From the NCBI GenBank assembly GCA_025602905.1, contig JAHLKI010000020.1:186001-250000 (forward strand): a stretch of DNA of 64,000 nt, read 5' to 3'. The translations under genes were made by a program, and so were the position numbers. The notes beneath the pieces were generated by a model. It searched no databases. It saw only the letters and a list, made by a program, of their open reading frames with translations, and was not told the DNA's origin. Source of the stretch: Phlyctochytrium arcticum (lineage: Eukaryota; Chytridiomycota; Chytridiomycetes; Chytridiales; Chytridiaceae). This document shows, one piece after another, positions 27,851 to 38,678 of this stretch; position 1 is the first letter of the stretch; the number at the start of each line of letters is the position of its first letter.

Positions 27851-28984
27851 GTGCTATGATTTAACCTGGACCAGGTAAGAAAGGATTGGCACCCACGGTC
27901 ACAGGCTAGTGGTTCATTTTTCTCAATTTTCTAGTACGGGAAGGAACCATTGTGCGGGCATTCTCAGTGTCATTACATCTTCTTATTCCAAGTCTTAGTC
28001 AGTATATTACATTTCTGGTTGAGGTTGATCTATTAGAAGAGAAGACAGACGAGACTAGTGTAAAAGTGTGATGCCACGAGAGTTGACCAACTAGGTTGAA
28101 GGACGGGAGGGCACAGTCATTGCTGCACCGCCAGCCGGCGCCAGGCTTCTCTCTTTCTTGTTCTCAAACAGACCAAATGATACAGGAGTTTATCCCTATT
28201 GGCTTTTCGGTGCAACCAACAGAGTGCAACACTGATTCCAGGGGTAATCTGCAATCTCATTGCTCGGTACAGTATGTCACAAATGCGTTCTATTCATTCT
28301 CCCTCACCTCTGCCCATCCTTCTTTCTGATGAAACGCATATGCTCTTGTTTCTGACTTGTGAAATTCCACTCTTCCTTCCTTGACCCACATTGGCTTGTC
28401 AAGTTCAGAAGTGGGTGGATGCAAGGGGAAGGGATCTTTATAACAGCTGCCCTTCGATAAGGCTAAGTTTTAATCTATCGATATACCGTAGACTGTTGGG
28501 TATCTAGAAACCCTCTCTCAGATGTTTTTTGTCTTTCGCATGTCCGGTACATCCAATCATGCTATCAATGCGACAAGGAATTAGCTCATGGTTGAAAAAA
28601 AACTCAGAACAATTTTGATGTCAAGGGCATCATCATTCTTGACAAATTTGTTACATAAGTTTATCTTCCTAGATGGGCTGCTTTTCATAAATGCATTGGG
28701 CTCAATTTTGGAAGATATACTATCTACAGCTCTCTGGGTAACTAAGCCAATTTTTCAAAATGATATTTCGCGAAATATCCTAAATTTCCCACGCGTTTTT
28801 GTCATCCTGTTTCGCTACCTTGAATCACTTTGACTGCGTGATGTATGTAGATCGTTGCGATTTTTATCTAGTACAAAAAAAAGGGTAAACTACGGTAAAC
28901 TAAATTAACTAAAGTACAAAGAATAGACTATAGACTACAGCTACTTTCCACCCCTCTACTCTACCCAATCCACAGCCCGTTCTA

Positions 28985-29125
28985 CCCCAGGCAGAGCTGG
29001 GGCGGGGCCAATCCACTCCAGTATGTGCTGGAACCTAGCCAGAGGTAGCATCCCCCAATGCTACTTAGCCAAGGCCACTAACGCTCAGGTGGATAAGGGG
29101 AAGATGACCGTCAGGTCATGTCTTC
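28985..29125. repeat. Cluster of four consecutive stem-loops
   Basis: Four inverted repeats follow one another. CCCCAG/CTGGGG is at 28985-29002, TCCAG/CTGGA at 29017-29032, and GTAGCAT/ATGCTAC at 29045-29064. Each of these three has a perfect stem and a 6-nt loop. The fourth, GAAGATGACC / GGTCATGTCTTC at 29100-29125, has a two-nucleotide bulge. More weak stems continue to about 29260, for example TCGGCA/TGCCGA. It could be a structured RNA or the fold-prone end of a degenerate mobile element. Confidence 0.5.
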
Positions 29126-29332
29126 CGTGTGGACGGAACCGTCTTCCTCAGCCATGGCTTCCTGGGTCGGCAGTGGTGGTGCGGGTGCCGATCGAGAGAA
29201 GCGAGCGGGCCTCGTACCCGCATTGGCATTCATGCCGACGGAACGGGTCTTTGCTGACTCTCGCAGAATCTTTCTCAATCCGAACAAGAAAACTAGGTCC
29301 TTTACTGAAGGTTCTTTTGTTCCAATTCTCAT
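29111..29332 (-). CDS. Possible small protein or gene remnant, 73 codons
   Basis: An ATG-started frame encoding MRIGTKEPSVKDLVFLFGLR, then an Ala/Arg/Pro-rich stretch (RPARFSRSAPAPPLPTQEAM) and ending HTEDMT. It overlaps the hairpin cluster. No recognisable domain. It could be the 3' part of a broken gene or chance. Not recognised. Confidence 0.2.
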   Translation of the reverse strand: MRIGTKEPSVKDLVFLFGLRKILRESAKTRSVGMNANAGTRPARFSRSAPAPPLPTQEAMAEEDGSVHTEDMT

Positions 29333-29739
29333 TCATCGTGAGGTACAGACAGAAAGCCACGACGCGTTACCATCGCTGAACACCAATGGATCTAGCATCA
29401 AAAGCGAGGGGTGTCCTCATGGTTGGCAAAACATGACAATAGCTGACAAGAAAATTGTTAACAAGATTCTAAGCATTGGAAAACAGTGGGAAAATCAAGA
29501 CAGCGTGTCCCAAACGCGTGCATGGAATGCTTTCTGCTAAAATAATCGAATATCACATTGCTCTACAACTCTTTCACTGCATTGCAAAAGTCGTACAGGG
29601 TTGATTCTGTAGGACAAAGGACCGAGGAACGTCCGTTCAATGTAGTGCATGGCCATTCACCACTAGCACCTTCAGAATCTAATATGCAGCACAATGAGTT
29701 GTGGCGTGCTTCATGTCCTTTACTTTTGACCAACAGCCG

Positions 29740-30012
29740 TTACTGCTTTTCTCGCACCTGGTACATGAAATAAAGGCGGCGTGCGCCAGCCCGAGAGCAT
29801 CGACGCGTCGCGTCAAGAAACGCGTTGATGGCCCAGTCATGCAACAATAGTAAGCATAATTCCGCCGTACCCCAGTCATGTACTTTTGAAGCTGGCAAAT
29901 TGTGGCAGTAGGATTTCCTGAAGAATGCGGCCAAAGCCTCGCATGGGACTTTATAGAGCTTGCGTTGTATTAAAGTATCATAGTAAATGTGCATAATTGA
30001 AGGGAGTATCAT
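29740..30012 (-). CDS. Possible small protein, 90 codons, unknown
   Basis: ATG-started frame, MILPSIMHIYYDTLIQRKLY, then WGTAELCLLLLHDWAINAFL and a basic end (RRCSRAGARRLYFMYQVREK). A TATATA stretch lies about 15-20 bp upstream on the same strand, which is too close to be a normal core promoter. No homologue recognised. Composition is acceptable for a protein, but the frame may be chance. Confidence 0.2.
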   Translation of the reverse strand: MILPSIMHIYYDTLIQRKLYKVPCEALAAFFRKSYCHNLPASKVHDWGTAELCLLLLHDWAINAFLDATRRCSRAGARRLYFMYQVREKQ

Positions 30013-30409
30013 GCAGAAGAGGCACGTATATACAGCAGCGTGAAAGCTACCATCTCGCGCAAGGTTGAAGCGTTGGGTGCGAATCTAACTGTCGTCTTCT
30101 GTTCAGGGGTTTGAACGGCAGGTTCCGATTCCTAGCGCAGTGAATCCAAATGAGATTTCGGCCGAATAGTCCCGGTTGTCCCACATTGAGGTCTCCCGTC
30201 TGCAGGGACGCATATGGGTGGCTTTGACGGGTCCGGCATCGCCGCTCAACTAAACTACCGGAGATATGAGCTTGTAATTCAACAAGTATGAGGTCGGCGT
30301 ATAAGCCGCCCAGTATTCAAAAGCTGGCAGGTGGTCGCCAACGCTTTCCGAATATATCATATCTTCATCTTTGCCTTGCCCAGACCATGCTCCAAGTTGA
30401 TATCACTCA

Positions 30410-31680
30410 ATGGTGAATATTCTACCTCGACAAATTGCTACAAACCTATACCCAAGCCGGCATGGCCGACCGCGAGCCTACTCCGTCGCTCTCTTCTTTT
30501 GCTGCGTTGCCCTCCTTCTTGTTCCCCTTGTCCAGGCGCAGAGAACTCCGAATGCCTTTGAGTTTTCCAAACAAGGTCGATGGACGGTGGGCTCACAGGA
30601 GACTGCCACTTTCATTTTCATCGGCAAAACGGATTCTCTGACCCTGAACACTTTGACGCTGAAGACGCCCACACAGTCTGTCACCGTGTGCCAGAACAGA
30701 AAGGTATGTGATTTGCAGTTTATTTTCGAGAAGACTGGTTGTCTGACCCTGTTCAATAGGCGGCTAAGGCAGATACCAACATATCTGGAGCCCAACAATG
30801 TGCCGGATCGGCAGTTTGCACGAGAATTACATGCCCAGTAACGGTCACTGCTGCATTGGCCAACCAGCGTATCATTGCACAGGCAAAGTTTGCAGTACCA
30901 GCAGCACCAACAGGGGGTAACGTTAATATCAACATCAACAATGGCGGAAACGCCGGGACCGGTATCAACCAGCAGAGTTCAACCAACGGAAATCAGAACA
31001 GCGGAAACACAGAGTCTCCAGTTAACATTGTCGTCGCTCAGGCTAGTACGCCACCCCAAGCACCTCCCACACCCGCACCGACGACCCCTCCTCCAAGCCC
31101 ACCATCGCAGTCCCCGCCTGCTCCTACTCCTACTACTCCTCCACCCCCACCTCCTCCTCCTCCCCCTCCTCCTCCTTCGCCCGAGGCAACCACAGAGGCA
31201 GCCCCGGCCCCCGCTCCCCCACCCAGTACACCCATACCCTCCACACCCCCAACCCCAGCATCCACCGAACAGCCGAGTACTCCTCTTCCTCCACCATTGC
31301 CATCCCCATCATCAGTACCCACTCAGCCTTCTGTTCCCCCTCCAGCTGCACCTGTACCTCCTGCACCCTCAGCTCCTATACCTTCACGGACAGATGGTAC
31401 CACTGGAAGCACGCCATCAAGTTCCCCAAAACCCCAGGGAGCTCCAAGTGGCAACGTGGCTCAGAATGATGGGCTTACCAGTTCCATGACAACACTCCCG
31501 GGCGGTCCCAACTTAACCTTGATTTTTGGTATAACGTTACCGGTAATGTTCCTGCTCTCAGGATTTGCGGGTTTGTTCATCTACAAGCGCACCCGTCGTC
31601 GGCTTGGAAAGTGGGGTCGCGATGTGACCCCTGGCATGGCAGAGGCAAGATTGGACAACTGGCCGTTCAGAACTTTGTAA
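30410..31680 (+). CDS. Secreted or cell-surface proline-rich one-helix membrane protein
   Basis: Predicted cell-surface protein of about 400 residues, two exons. A basic N-terminus leads into a signal peptide (ALFFCCVALLLVPLVQAQ). A small N-terminal domain follows (FSKQGRWTVGSQETATFIFI) with Cys residues in VCQNRK and, after the intron (about 30704-30759), AKADTNISGAQQCAG and CTRITCPV. Next is an Asn/Gly-rich patch, then about 130 residues dominated by Pro, Thr and Ser with a run of 13 prolines (near 31139-31175). A single helix (LTLIFGITLPVMFLLSGFAG) and a short basic tail (YKRTRRRLGKWGRD) end it. The layout suits an extracellular domain on a stiff O-glycosylated stalk, such as a wall sensor. 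The N-terminal domain is loosely Kre9-like, which I do not claim. Confidence 0.75.
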
Positions 31681-31853
31681 ATTCTTGTATATAAAACATA
31701 TATATTCATTGTATATTCAGATGCTGAGTTCGAGTGTTCAAAGACCTTGAAATAAGGAGCTGCTCCAAGCGGTGTCCGCGCGGGAAATTGGTGCTGGCTG
31801 ATAGCAGAGAAGGATGATCGCGGTGATTAAAATCTTGGGGCGACTCGGTCTCA

Positions 31854-33444
31854 ATGCGAACCGCGCGTGGGTCGAATCTTGTGGCTGCAGCAGACAAAGG
31901 TGGATGTTTGACGACCGACTCACGGACGACACTGAAGACAGGACAGTATGGATGGGAAACGTTGTTTGCAACTGGAGGCCGACGACGACGCGATCATCAA
32001 GTTCCCACAGCCGATTCTTCGCACCAGGCCGCAAGCCATTTGGTGGTGGAAAGCCCTTTCCGGAGCCCTCCTCGAAAGCGGCAACAATGCACTGGCAGAA
32101 CCTACTCGAACGGAGCTCGCTGCATCCGCACGGTAGCTAGTGCCACTGTCCCAAAATCACCCACTTCTTCAGCTCTATGCCACCAGCACCGGCAAGAAGC
32201 GGAGTTGGTCGACCAACGCTTGAATTCGCTTCACCAGTCCCGTAAAACACGCCATGAGAGTTTTAGTATTCATGATCAGATTGACCCATCTTTATCGGTT
32301 TCTACGAAGCGGCGTCTGGTTATGGAGCTGACCAAACCACTTTCGACAAAGGATTGCCCGGGATACATTTATGTTTATCAACTAATCCTGCATGGTGCGT
32401 TGCGCGCGGAAATTGTATAAATGCCACCATGACTGATGTTCAAAGACTTAGAGGGTGATGACGAGATATGCCACAAGTCGTCCATGTATAAGATTGGTAT
32501 GGTAAGAGTCCAAGTCCCGTATCACGCTTTATTTGTTGACGTTTCTCTCTAAAGGGAGAACCAATAACATCGAAAGGCGCCTTGCACAATGGTCAACTCG
32601 ATGCGGATTCAGACCCAAGCTTGTAGCTCAATTTAAAGTTCCTCAATCATCTCATCGTTGCGAGCGTTTGATCCACCTGGAGCTCTCCGAGCGATTTGGC
32701 ATGGGTCCCATCATTTGTCCTGGGCGGTGCCGCGAGGCACATTACGAGTGGTTTTCATCTGTGAAGAATGACCTCGATTTGACGAGGGGCTATTCTAGGA
32801 GGAAGGCATCGTTGCATGAATCATGTTGTTGTGGTTCTGGAGATTGGTCTGGCCACCATGGTACTTGTCATCGCCAACGGGGATGGGATGAAATCTCCAA
32901 GATCATTGAGAAGTGGGTAGCATTTGTATCTTTGGAAAAAGGGGTACTTGGCGGAGACGCTACAGACGATCCGGCAGGATCCTGGCAAGGTGATAGGACA
33001 ACAAATACGAAATCAAACTTTGCGATGCCTGTTTCACCTAATATGGCGACTGACACAGAGGATGCAGAAGCTGGAATGGAGAATTTAGTTGATGCCCTTT
33101 CATGCCTGTGCTTGCGCGATATTGCGTATGACATTTCCAAACCACTACCATCGGCAATATCGTCAAGATCAACGCCGGTACATTCAGTTCCTCCTCGAAA
33201 TTTTCATCGAGATCCATCGAGGGATTCGGGCGAAGATGAGACGTGGTTTGATGCACCATCCTCACCACTGCTAGGAGGGGAAATTCCTGATGGAACAAAC
33301 AAACCGGCAACCACCCGAACGATGTTTAACGGCTATTATCCTGCCAGTTCACGCGCATACGAAGTCGGTCCATCTGGGAGAATAAAAGAATCATTCAAAT
33401 GGGAAGACCTAAAACCCAGTGCTACAAAAAGTAGGAAGATATGA
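31854..33444 (+). CDS. T5orf172 / GIY-YIG-like domain protein (DUF1766, MUG113 type)
   Basis: Protein of about 490 residues, three exons. The N-terminal region has a short Cys/His motif, QQCTGRTYSNGARC ... LCHQH, like the zinc-binding module that precedes this domain in fungal relatives. The T5orf172 core spans the introns: GYIYVYQLILH, SSMYKIGRTNNIERRLAQW, then FKVPQSSHRCERLIHLELSE. This is the GIY-YIG fold pattern (YIYVY...YKIGRT, Arg, then Glu). Relatives are phage T5 Orf172 and yeast MUG113; function is unknown, but nuclease ancestry suggests DNA binding. The C-terminus is low complexity, with a Cys-rich patch (SCCCGSGDWSGHHGTC). The start at 31854 is the first ATG of the frame and is uncertain. 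Confidence 0.78.
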
Positions 33445-33761
33445 CCTAGTTAATATATGATCCCACATAGAAAACGAGACCGATACATGATACACACATT
33501 ACCACACAAGCGAGATCGAGGGGAGATCTCGTCGCGTCGCCATACTTGAGTACCGGCAGCAATACCTTTACCTCCTTCAGGTGTTGAACAATCAGAATGC
33601 TGGGGAAACATTCTTGTGCATGGGTCAAAGGTCTTTGCTGTCTGCCGGTAAAGTGGCGCAAAACATTCTCAAGATCACGACGATCCGCAGTCGGGGAGAA
33701 CTTCGCAAAACCATCTTCCGTCAAAGTCAGACCTGAAGTCGCACGCGAAAATCCGAATATC

Positions 33762-34592
33762 ATGTCCGTCAAGCTGCTGGTTGTGGGAGTGGGCTGGGCC
33801 GGCAAATATGTGCTGGACTTTTGCGGCACTCAGAACGTATCTTGTGTTGGCACCACCAGAGACGGCCGGGACGGCACCATCCACTTCGAATTCGATCCAA
33901 CTTCAGACGACTCGTCCAAGTTTAAAGCTCTTCCTCAAGCTGAGACTGTCTTGATCACTTTCCCTCTGCGGGGTGCCACTGTCGCAAATCGATTCACTCA
34001 TCACTACAATGCCACTCATCAAGGTCCTTCCCCTCAGTATATCTTATTTGGAAGCACTCGGGCTTGGACTCCGTCACCAGGCGCATCAAGTGTCTGGGTA
34101 GACCGAACGTTTTCACCGGACCCGTCGTCCGATGACCGCTTGGATGCTGAAGCGGCACTTATGAAGGAAGGGGGTTGCGTTCTGAATCTGGCAGGACTTT
34201 GGGATCATGAACGAAATCCCAAGAATTGGGTAAAACGGGTGGCTGCCACAAAAGAGGCCTTGGCAGGCAAAGGATCTCTCCATCTCATACATGGATTGGA
34301 CGTCGCTCAAGCCGTCGTTGCTGTCCATCAACAATTCACTCCTTCACAGCGCTGGGTGTTGAGCGACATGCGTGTGTACGACTGGTGGGACTTGGCCTCT
34401 GCTTGGGGGGAAACTGGTAAGGATGCCAGCATCGGCCCATCAAAAGGGCCACAGGCAGGGTGGGTACAGGAGCTTCTGGCTGAAAGCAACTTTCGAGGCC
34501 TGCCTCGCCCTGTAGAACATCTACAAAGAGCTGTGGATAGTCGAGAGTTCTGGAGCCATTTTGGCATCACCCCATTTCACGCCCGAATTTAG
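33762..34592 (+). CDS. NAD(P)-binding Rossmann-fold protein, epimerase-like
   Basis: Single-exon protein of 276 residues, apparently soluble. The start MSVKLLVVGVGWAGKYVLDF places a Gly-rich nucleotide-binding loop (GVGWAG) at the N-terminus. TVLITFPLRG and YILFGSTRAW are typical strand-turn elements. CVLNLAGLWDHERNPKNWV and LIHGLDVAQAVVAVHQ resemble extended short-chain NAD-dependent epimerases of the YeeZ type. A catalytic YxxxK is not obvious, so it may be a redox sensor or a non-classical reductase. The frame is open upstream to 33597, but that would put 55 residues before the nucleotide-binding strand; I prefer 33762, though a targeting extension is possible. Confidence 0.75.
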   Translation: MSVKLLVVGVGWAGKYVLDFCGTQNVSCVGTTRDGRDGTIHFEFDPTSDDSSKFKALPQAETVLITFPLRGATVANRFTHHYNATHQGPSPQYILFGSTRAWTPSPGASSVWVDRTFSPDPSSDDRLDAEAALMKEGGCVLNLAGLWDHERNPKNWVKRVAATKEALAGKGSLHLIHGLDVAQAVVAVHQQFTPSQRWVLSDMRVYDWWDLASAWGETGKDASIGPSKGPQAGWVQELLAESNFRGLPRPVEHLQRAVDSREFWSHFGITPFHARI

Positions 34593-34721
34593 AGTATATA
34601 GAAGTACATTTTTTGTCTATACATTTTGCGAGATAGCCAAAGTTTGTTTGAACCTACGCATTTGACATTTTATCACCCCGACTCGTTCGAAGAGTCGCGT
34701 TTTGAATTTGCCAAGTGCAAG

Positions 34722-37625
34722 ATGGATCTCGGCCCACCGGCGAAGAAGCAGCGTACATGCCAGCCCAGTACCAGAGCCCTAATGGAGGAAAGTCAATATG
34801 TGCCCCTGCCGTCCCCACTCTGGCACGAGGAAGTCCTTCCTGCATTCTTCTCCCAAAGTGCAAAACTTCCACACCCTGTGGGTTTCCTGTTACTTCCGCA
34901 GGTGGGCAGGCTGGATATCAGTGCAAATAGTTCAAACTACAACTAAAGCTAACAAAGGGCATAGGTAGCGACCAGCTTGATTCTCGTAAAACAAGATTGC
35001 GGTCCCGCTAATATAAACAAATCACAGATTCATGGCCGGTCAACGGACGTACACCCGTTGGATAAGTTTTCCAATGAAACATCGGGAAATGTCGCAGGGA
35101 CCTACCTGTACGAGGCAGACTCCGAAATACTCTATAGGTTTCAAGTCGGTACGAAGGATATTTTCCCCACTCGAATCGCACACTCATTACTGAGTTTACT
35201 GATGGAACTTCAGATGCCGTTTATGACAAATGGATAAAGACAATACCATCAATGACGAAACAACTTGAAGACGACTTTTCGGCTATTGCAGTATGTACTT
35301 GGCAAATATCCCAGCCAAAATGTCAAAGTTGATACGGAAGTAGGATTTGCTCGAGGAACAGGCGCTGGCGCTTGCCTGGGAACTTTTGTTGAAATTCATT
35401 ACTAGTATAAGATCTATATTTCAGGACGAGCAAGCAACGTTGACTTCGAAGTTTACAACGTTGGAATCAATCTCTGGGGCGAGCGTTGAGCGACTACCCC
35501 ATGCATGCAGCCACAGTGGGAGGAACGAGGAGTTACGTCGATTTTTCAGCGGCCATCTGCGGCGCTGTCTGCCGTCTTGCTGGGTGAAAATACAAACACT
35601 GGCGTTGAAGAACTCACTTCATGAATATCTTCTGTCTTCCGCCCATCTTGGAGGTCAGTCGGGATGCATGCGACGCTGGAATTACTACTCTAATTTAACT
35701 GCCGGAAAAAGGAGGCCGAGTGGGGCGCTCAGAAGCTCCGTTCGTCATTCAATCACTCTACTTATTGGGGTTTGGGGCGGAAACTGGGAAGATTATTTTA
35801 AAGGTCGCAAGAAGCAGAATCACAGCCAAAATTGATCAATTCCGGGGAGATTTTGAATCTGCATACCTGTCGGAGACCCTAGACTTCGTGAATGAGGCGA
35901 TACATGGAGGCTGGATTGCCTTGCTGTACAGTGGTCCGTCTAACCATGGTTGGCCTGGATTTATTTGCTAAATGTTCTGTCATTCGCAGAATTTCTCCCA
36001 AGTTCTCCAGTGCGGACGTACGCCAACGAGTTGAGGAAAAATCTTGCCAATTGGGCACGTCGTGAACTTTGCTCCATAAGGTTTTGCAGTTTACCGATCC
36101 GCCAAAATTTTGATTCTCACGATGCGCATCCAGAATTGAAGAGATATTTGATATTGTTCGGACTGGGGCATTGTCAAATGAGATCAATCCTGTATTACAG
36201 GACCTGAAAATGTGCCTGACTGGTTCTTTTCAGATTGAAGAGCTGGTTGAATCTCTTAAAGCAAGGTGTGTCTTTATTTTTGCTGACCCCTCGCCATTTT
36301 TTCCCTCTCATGCCTGTAAAGTGTGGAAAACAGAGCCCTCCATGCCGGAGTGGCGACGGATGATATTCTGACCATCCTGGTATCAATGGTTCACACACTG
36401 CAAGTAATCGACCCGAGCTCGAATATTCTCCTGAAGGTTATCGGCCCGACCAGAGACTATCTGAGGTAAGGGGCTTTTCGTTCATTCTTCCGCATTTAAA
36501 TTTATCTAGTTTAGACGGCGCCCAGATACTGTGCGATGTATTCTGAATAGAATTCTGGATGAGTCGAGTGAGATTTATGAGATGATACGCCAGGGTGATG
36601 GGGCGGAAAATCCCAAACTCGAAGCGTACGATCATTGGGTCCCAGAAGCTGTAGATGCTGGTAAATGATATTTGCTAACCGCAAGCAGACCAAACAACTA
36701 ACCATTTCGCTAGCCGGCTCATCGAAGGAGAGGACTGCAGATCTCATTTCTCGACTGACAGAGTTATGCGAATCGCAGGATCAGATAGTTCAGGAATACC
36801 AACAAATTCTTGGCGAAAGCCTGCTGCAACGCCCCGATTATTTGACCGAAAAGCAGGTTCGTTAAGTACGCATTGCATCAGCGAGAAGCAACGCTAAACA
36901 AAACTTTCAAGACAATGGAGATAGAGTTGCTCAAGCGCCGATTTGGGGAAAACAGTTTTGGGCAGTGCGAGATTATGCTCATGGACGTGGCTGCTTCTCG
37001 GCGGATGGACAGTTTAGTCCACCCCCGCATCATGGGAGATGAGCGAACAGAGGTACATAGCCAAAACTAAAAATCACACTTTGCATGTACATACTGATTC
37101 TCCATTCCAGTCGGTGCTGCATCCTCTGATAGTTGCGCACCTCTTTTGGCCAGAAATTGATTCCGCGAGCTTCCGAATACCAGTATCAATCGAAGCGTGG
37201 GTCAAGCTGTGCTGAAACTCTGTCATTTCACAACTAATTCATTACACAGTGCAAAACAACGTTTTTCAACCCAATTCAAGGAGCAGAAACCGAATAGATA
37301 TTTACAATGGAAAGTGGGTGCTGGTTTAGTCACTCTGGAAGTCCAAGTGTCTGGTGAAACACGGGAATTTACTGTAAGCGAACTCAGTGCTGCAGTAATT
37401 CTCGCGTTTGAAGGACGAGGTAATATGACGCTAATCACCAGTGATGATTTTCCTTATTAGTAACTGTAATCAACTGCAGAGTCGTTGCGGACACGAGAAA
37501 TTTACGACTTGCTTGAAGTGACCGAAGAGCATGGGATTGAAGTAGAGAAGTCGTTGAGTTTTTGGGTAGAATCAGGCGTGTTGCAACGAGGCGATGATGA
37601 CAACTTTTTGGTAATTGAAGAATAA
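34722..37625 (+). CDS. ANAPC2: Anaphase-promoting complex subunit 2 (cullin)
   Basis: Cullin scaffold of the APC/C ubiquitin ligase; binds the RING subunit APC11 and drives mitotic exit. About a dozen exons. The N-terminus is MDLGPPAKKQRTCQPSTRAL. The middle holds cullin repeats. RRRPDTVRCILNRILDESSE is followed by LISRLTELCESQDQIVQEYQ and ILGESLLQRPDY, as in family members. The cullin homology region has LKRRFGENSFGQCEIMLMDV then SRRMDS, and HLFWPEIDSASFRIPVSI. NRYLQWKVGAGLVTLEVQV leads to the C-terminal winged helix (SLSFWVESGVLQRGDDDNFL) ending VIEE. Length and order fit APC2 rather than CUL1-4, which have a longer neddylation region. It converges with uL15m, 50 bp apart. Confidence 0.87.
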
Positions 37626-37675
37626 CAAAATTTAAGTGATGAAGAACAAGCGTGCGAAATCCATCAAAGTTTTGT

Positions 37676-38485
37676 TTATGATATGTGGGTATTCGATACA
37701 GCGGTTCGTGGGGGCAATGCCCATTTCTCAGGGTTCAGTAATGCCTTGAGCCCCAACTTCCCATGATGAACGATTGTAACAGTCCCACCATTTTGCTCAA
37801 CAAGCTGAATGGCTCTTTGTGATGCTCTTGTCACTTCCAGGTCCACTTTGGTCTTGAAAAACTCACCACCCTTACACTCATGTAAGCACAATGTCAATCA
37901 ATACTTGTAATTGTGCAAATTACCTTCGCCAGCAGCACCACTCCATCTAAAACATTGCCAATACACTTGGAATCTGCCATCTCCTTTATCGTAATCTTCT
38001 TGGAAGCATCCAATTTTCCAGTATCAACAAAGTGCTGCATGGTGTCAAGACACAAGCGAGCGTGTCGTGGTTTCGCCACACCCCGAGCACCCAACTTTGG
38101 AATAGCGCTGAGGATGCCGGATTGCCCACCCTCAAATCCAGGAGTGGGTCGTGATTTGTGATTACGAGCATGCCAACCCTTCAAACCTCGTCCAGAGGTT
38201 CCACCTTTGCCCCCTTCTCCACGGCCCAAAATCTTTCGCTGTTTGAAATGAGTATAATCACCAACGTGAAGGGTCATCTTGCCAACTGACCTTTTTCTTT
38301 GCTCCAGATCTATCTGTAACATTTGTCAAGTGGAAGAAGTTTGGTGGTCGTTGTACGATCGTTGCCAGACTCGCGACAGGTGTGGTTCGGAAAATCGGTT
38401 GGCATCTGACAGAGTGGCCATTGAGACCTCGAAGCTTCCATAAACAGCTCAAAACGGGCTGCTGCCGTACTCCAAGTCCCAACAT
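37676..38485 (-). CDS. MRPL15: Mitochondrial large-subunit ribosomal protein uL15
   Basis: Mitochondrial ribosomal protein of about 240 residues, three exons. Exon 1 gives a basic N-terminus without acidic residues, typical of a matrix-targeting signal (MLGLGVRQQPVLSCLWKLRG). After a 52-nt intron, exon 2 gives the uL15 core RKILGRGEGGKGGTSGRGLK, GWHARNHKSRPTPGFEGGQS and a conserved IPKLG. The third exon begins after a short intron at about 37898 and ends KWALPPRTAVSNTHIS. The Gly/Arg-rich N-terminal loop reaches into the 23S rRNA in relatives. It is head to head with TMA7, 193 bp between starts. Confidence 0.92.
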
Positions 38486-38678
38486 GTTTCCTACTATTGT
38501 GTTGCGGGTCTGGAAATTTTGACCCCAATAATGGAACCTTCAAACGTTGACCTCTCCGTGCACAGTCACCGTGCAAGGATCGGCTCTCAAAATTCGAGCT
38601 GTTGACGAAGAGCAGGAATTTGACTTCCAAGTTGAACCCACTTCATCCACCCAATTTTGCAACCTTCAATACAGAAAT
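38486..38678. promoter_or_regulatory. Bidirectional spacer uL15m / TMA7
   Basis: 193 bp between divergent starts of two translation-related genes, a mitochondrial ribosomal protein and a cytosolic ribosome-associated protein. Shared control is plausible but not shown. Confidence 0.4.

Larger units (their letters stand above)
27851..30409. other. Gene-poor 2.5-kb region
   Basis: Longest stretch without a supported gene. An AT-rich part (about 28470-28940) with T and A runs changes sharply to GC-rich sequence at about 28950-29260, which holds a cluster of hairpins. Two small minus-strand ATG frames (29111-29332 and 29740-30012) have uncertain status and are listed separately. It could be the remains of a mobile element or hold a non-coding RNA, but no terminal repeats or transposase are visible. 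Confidence 0.5.

Noticed and set aside
27864..27876. Short palindrome ACCTGG-A-CCAGGT after the GCR1_C stop
   Set aside because: A 6-bp stem with a 1-nt centre cannot form a useful hairpin; possibly a protein site, but a single occurrence.
31038..31366. Glycine-rich minus-strand frames
   Set aside because: They mirror the proline codon run of the surface-protein gene on the plus strand; CCx codons read as GGx on the other strand.
33446..33884. Minus-strand frames over the 5' end of the Rossmann-fold gene
   Set aside because: Shadows of the plus-strand gene and its leader; no domain.
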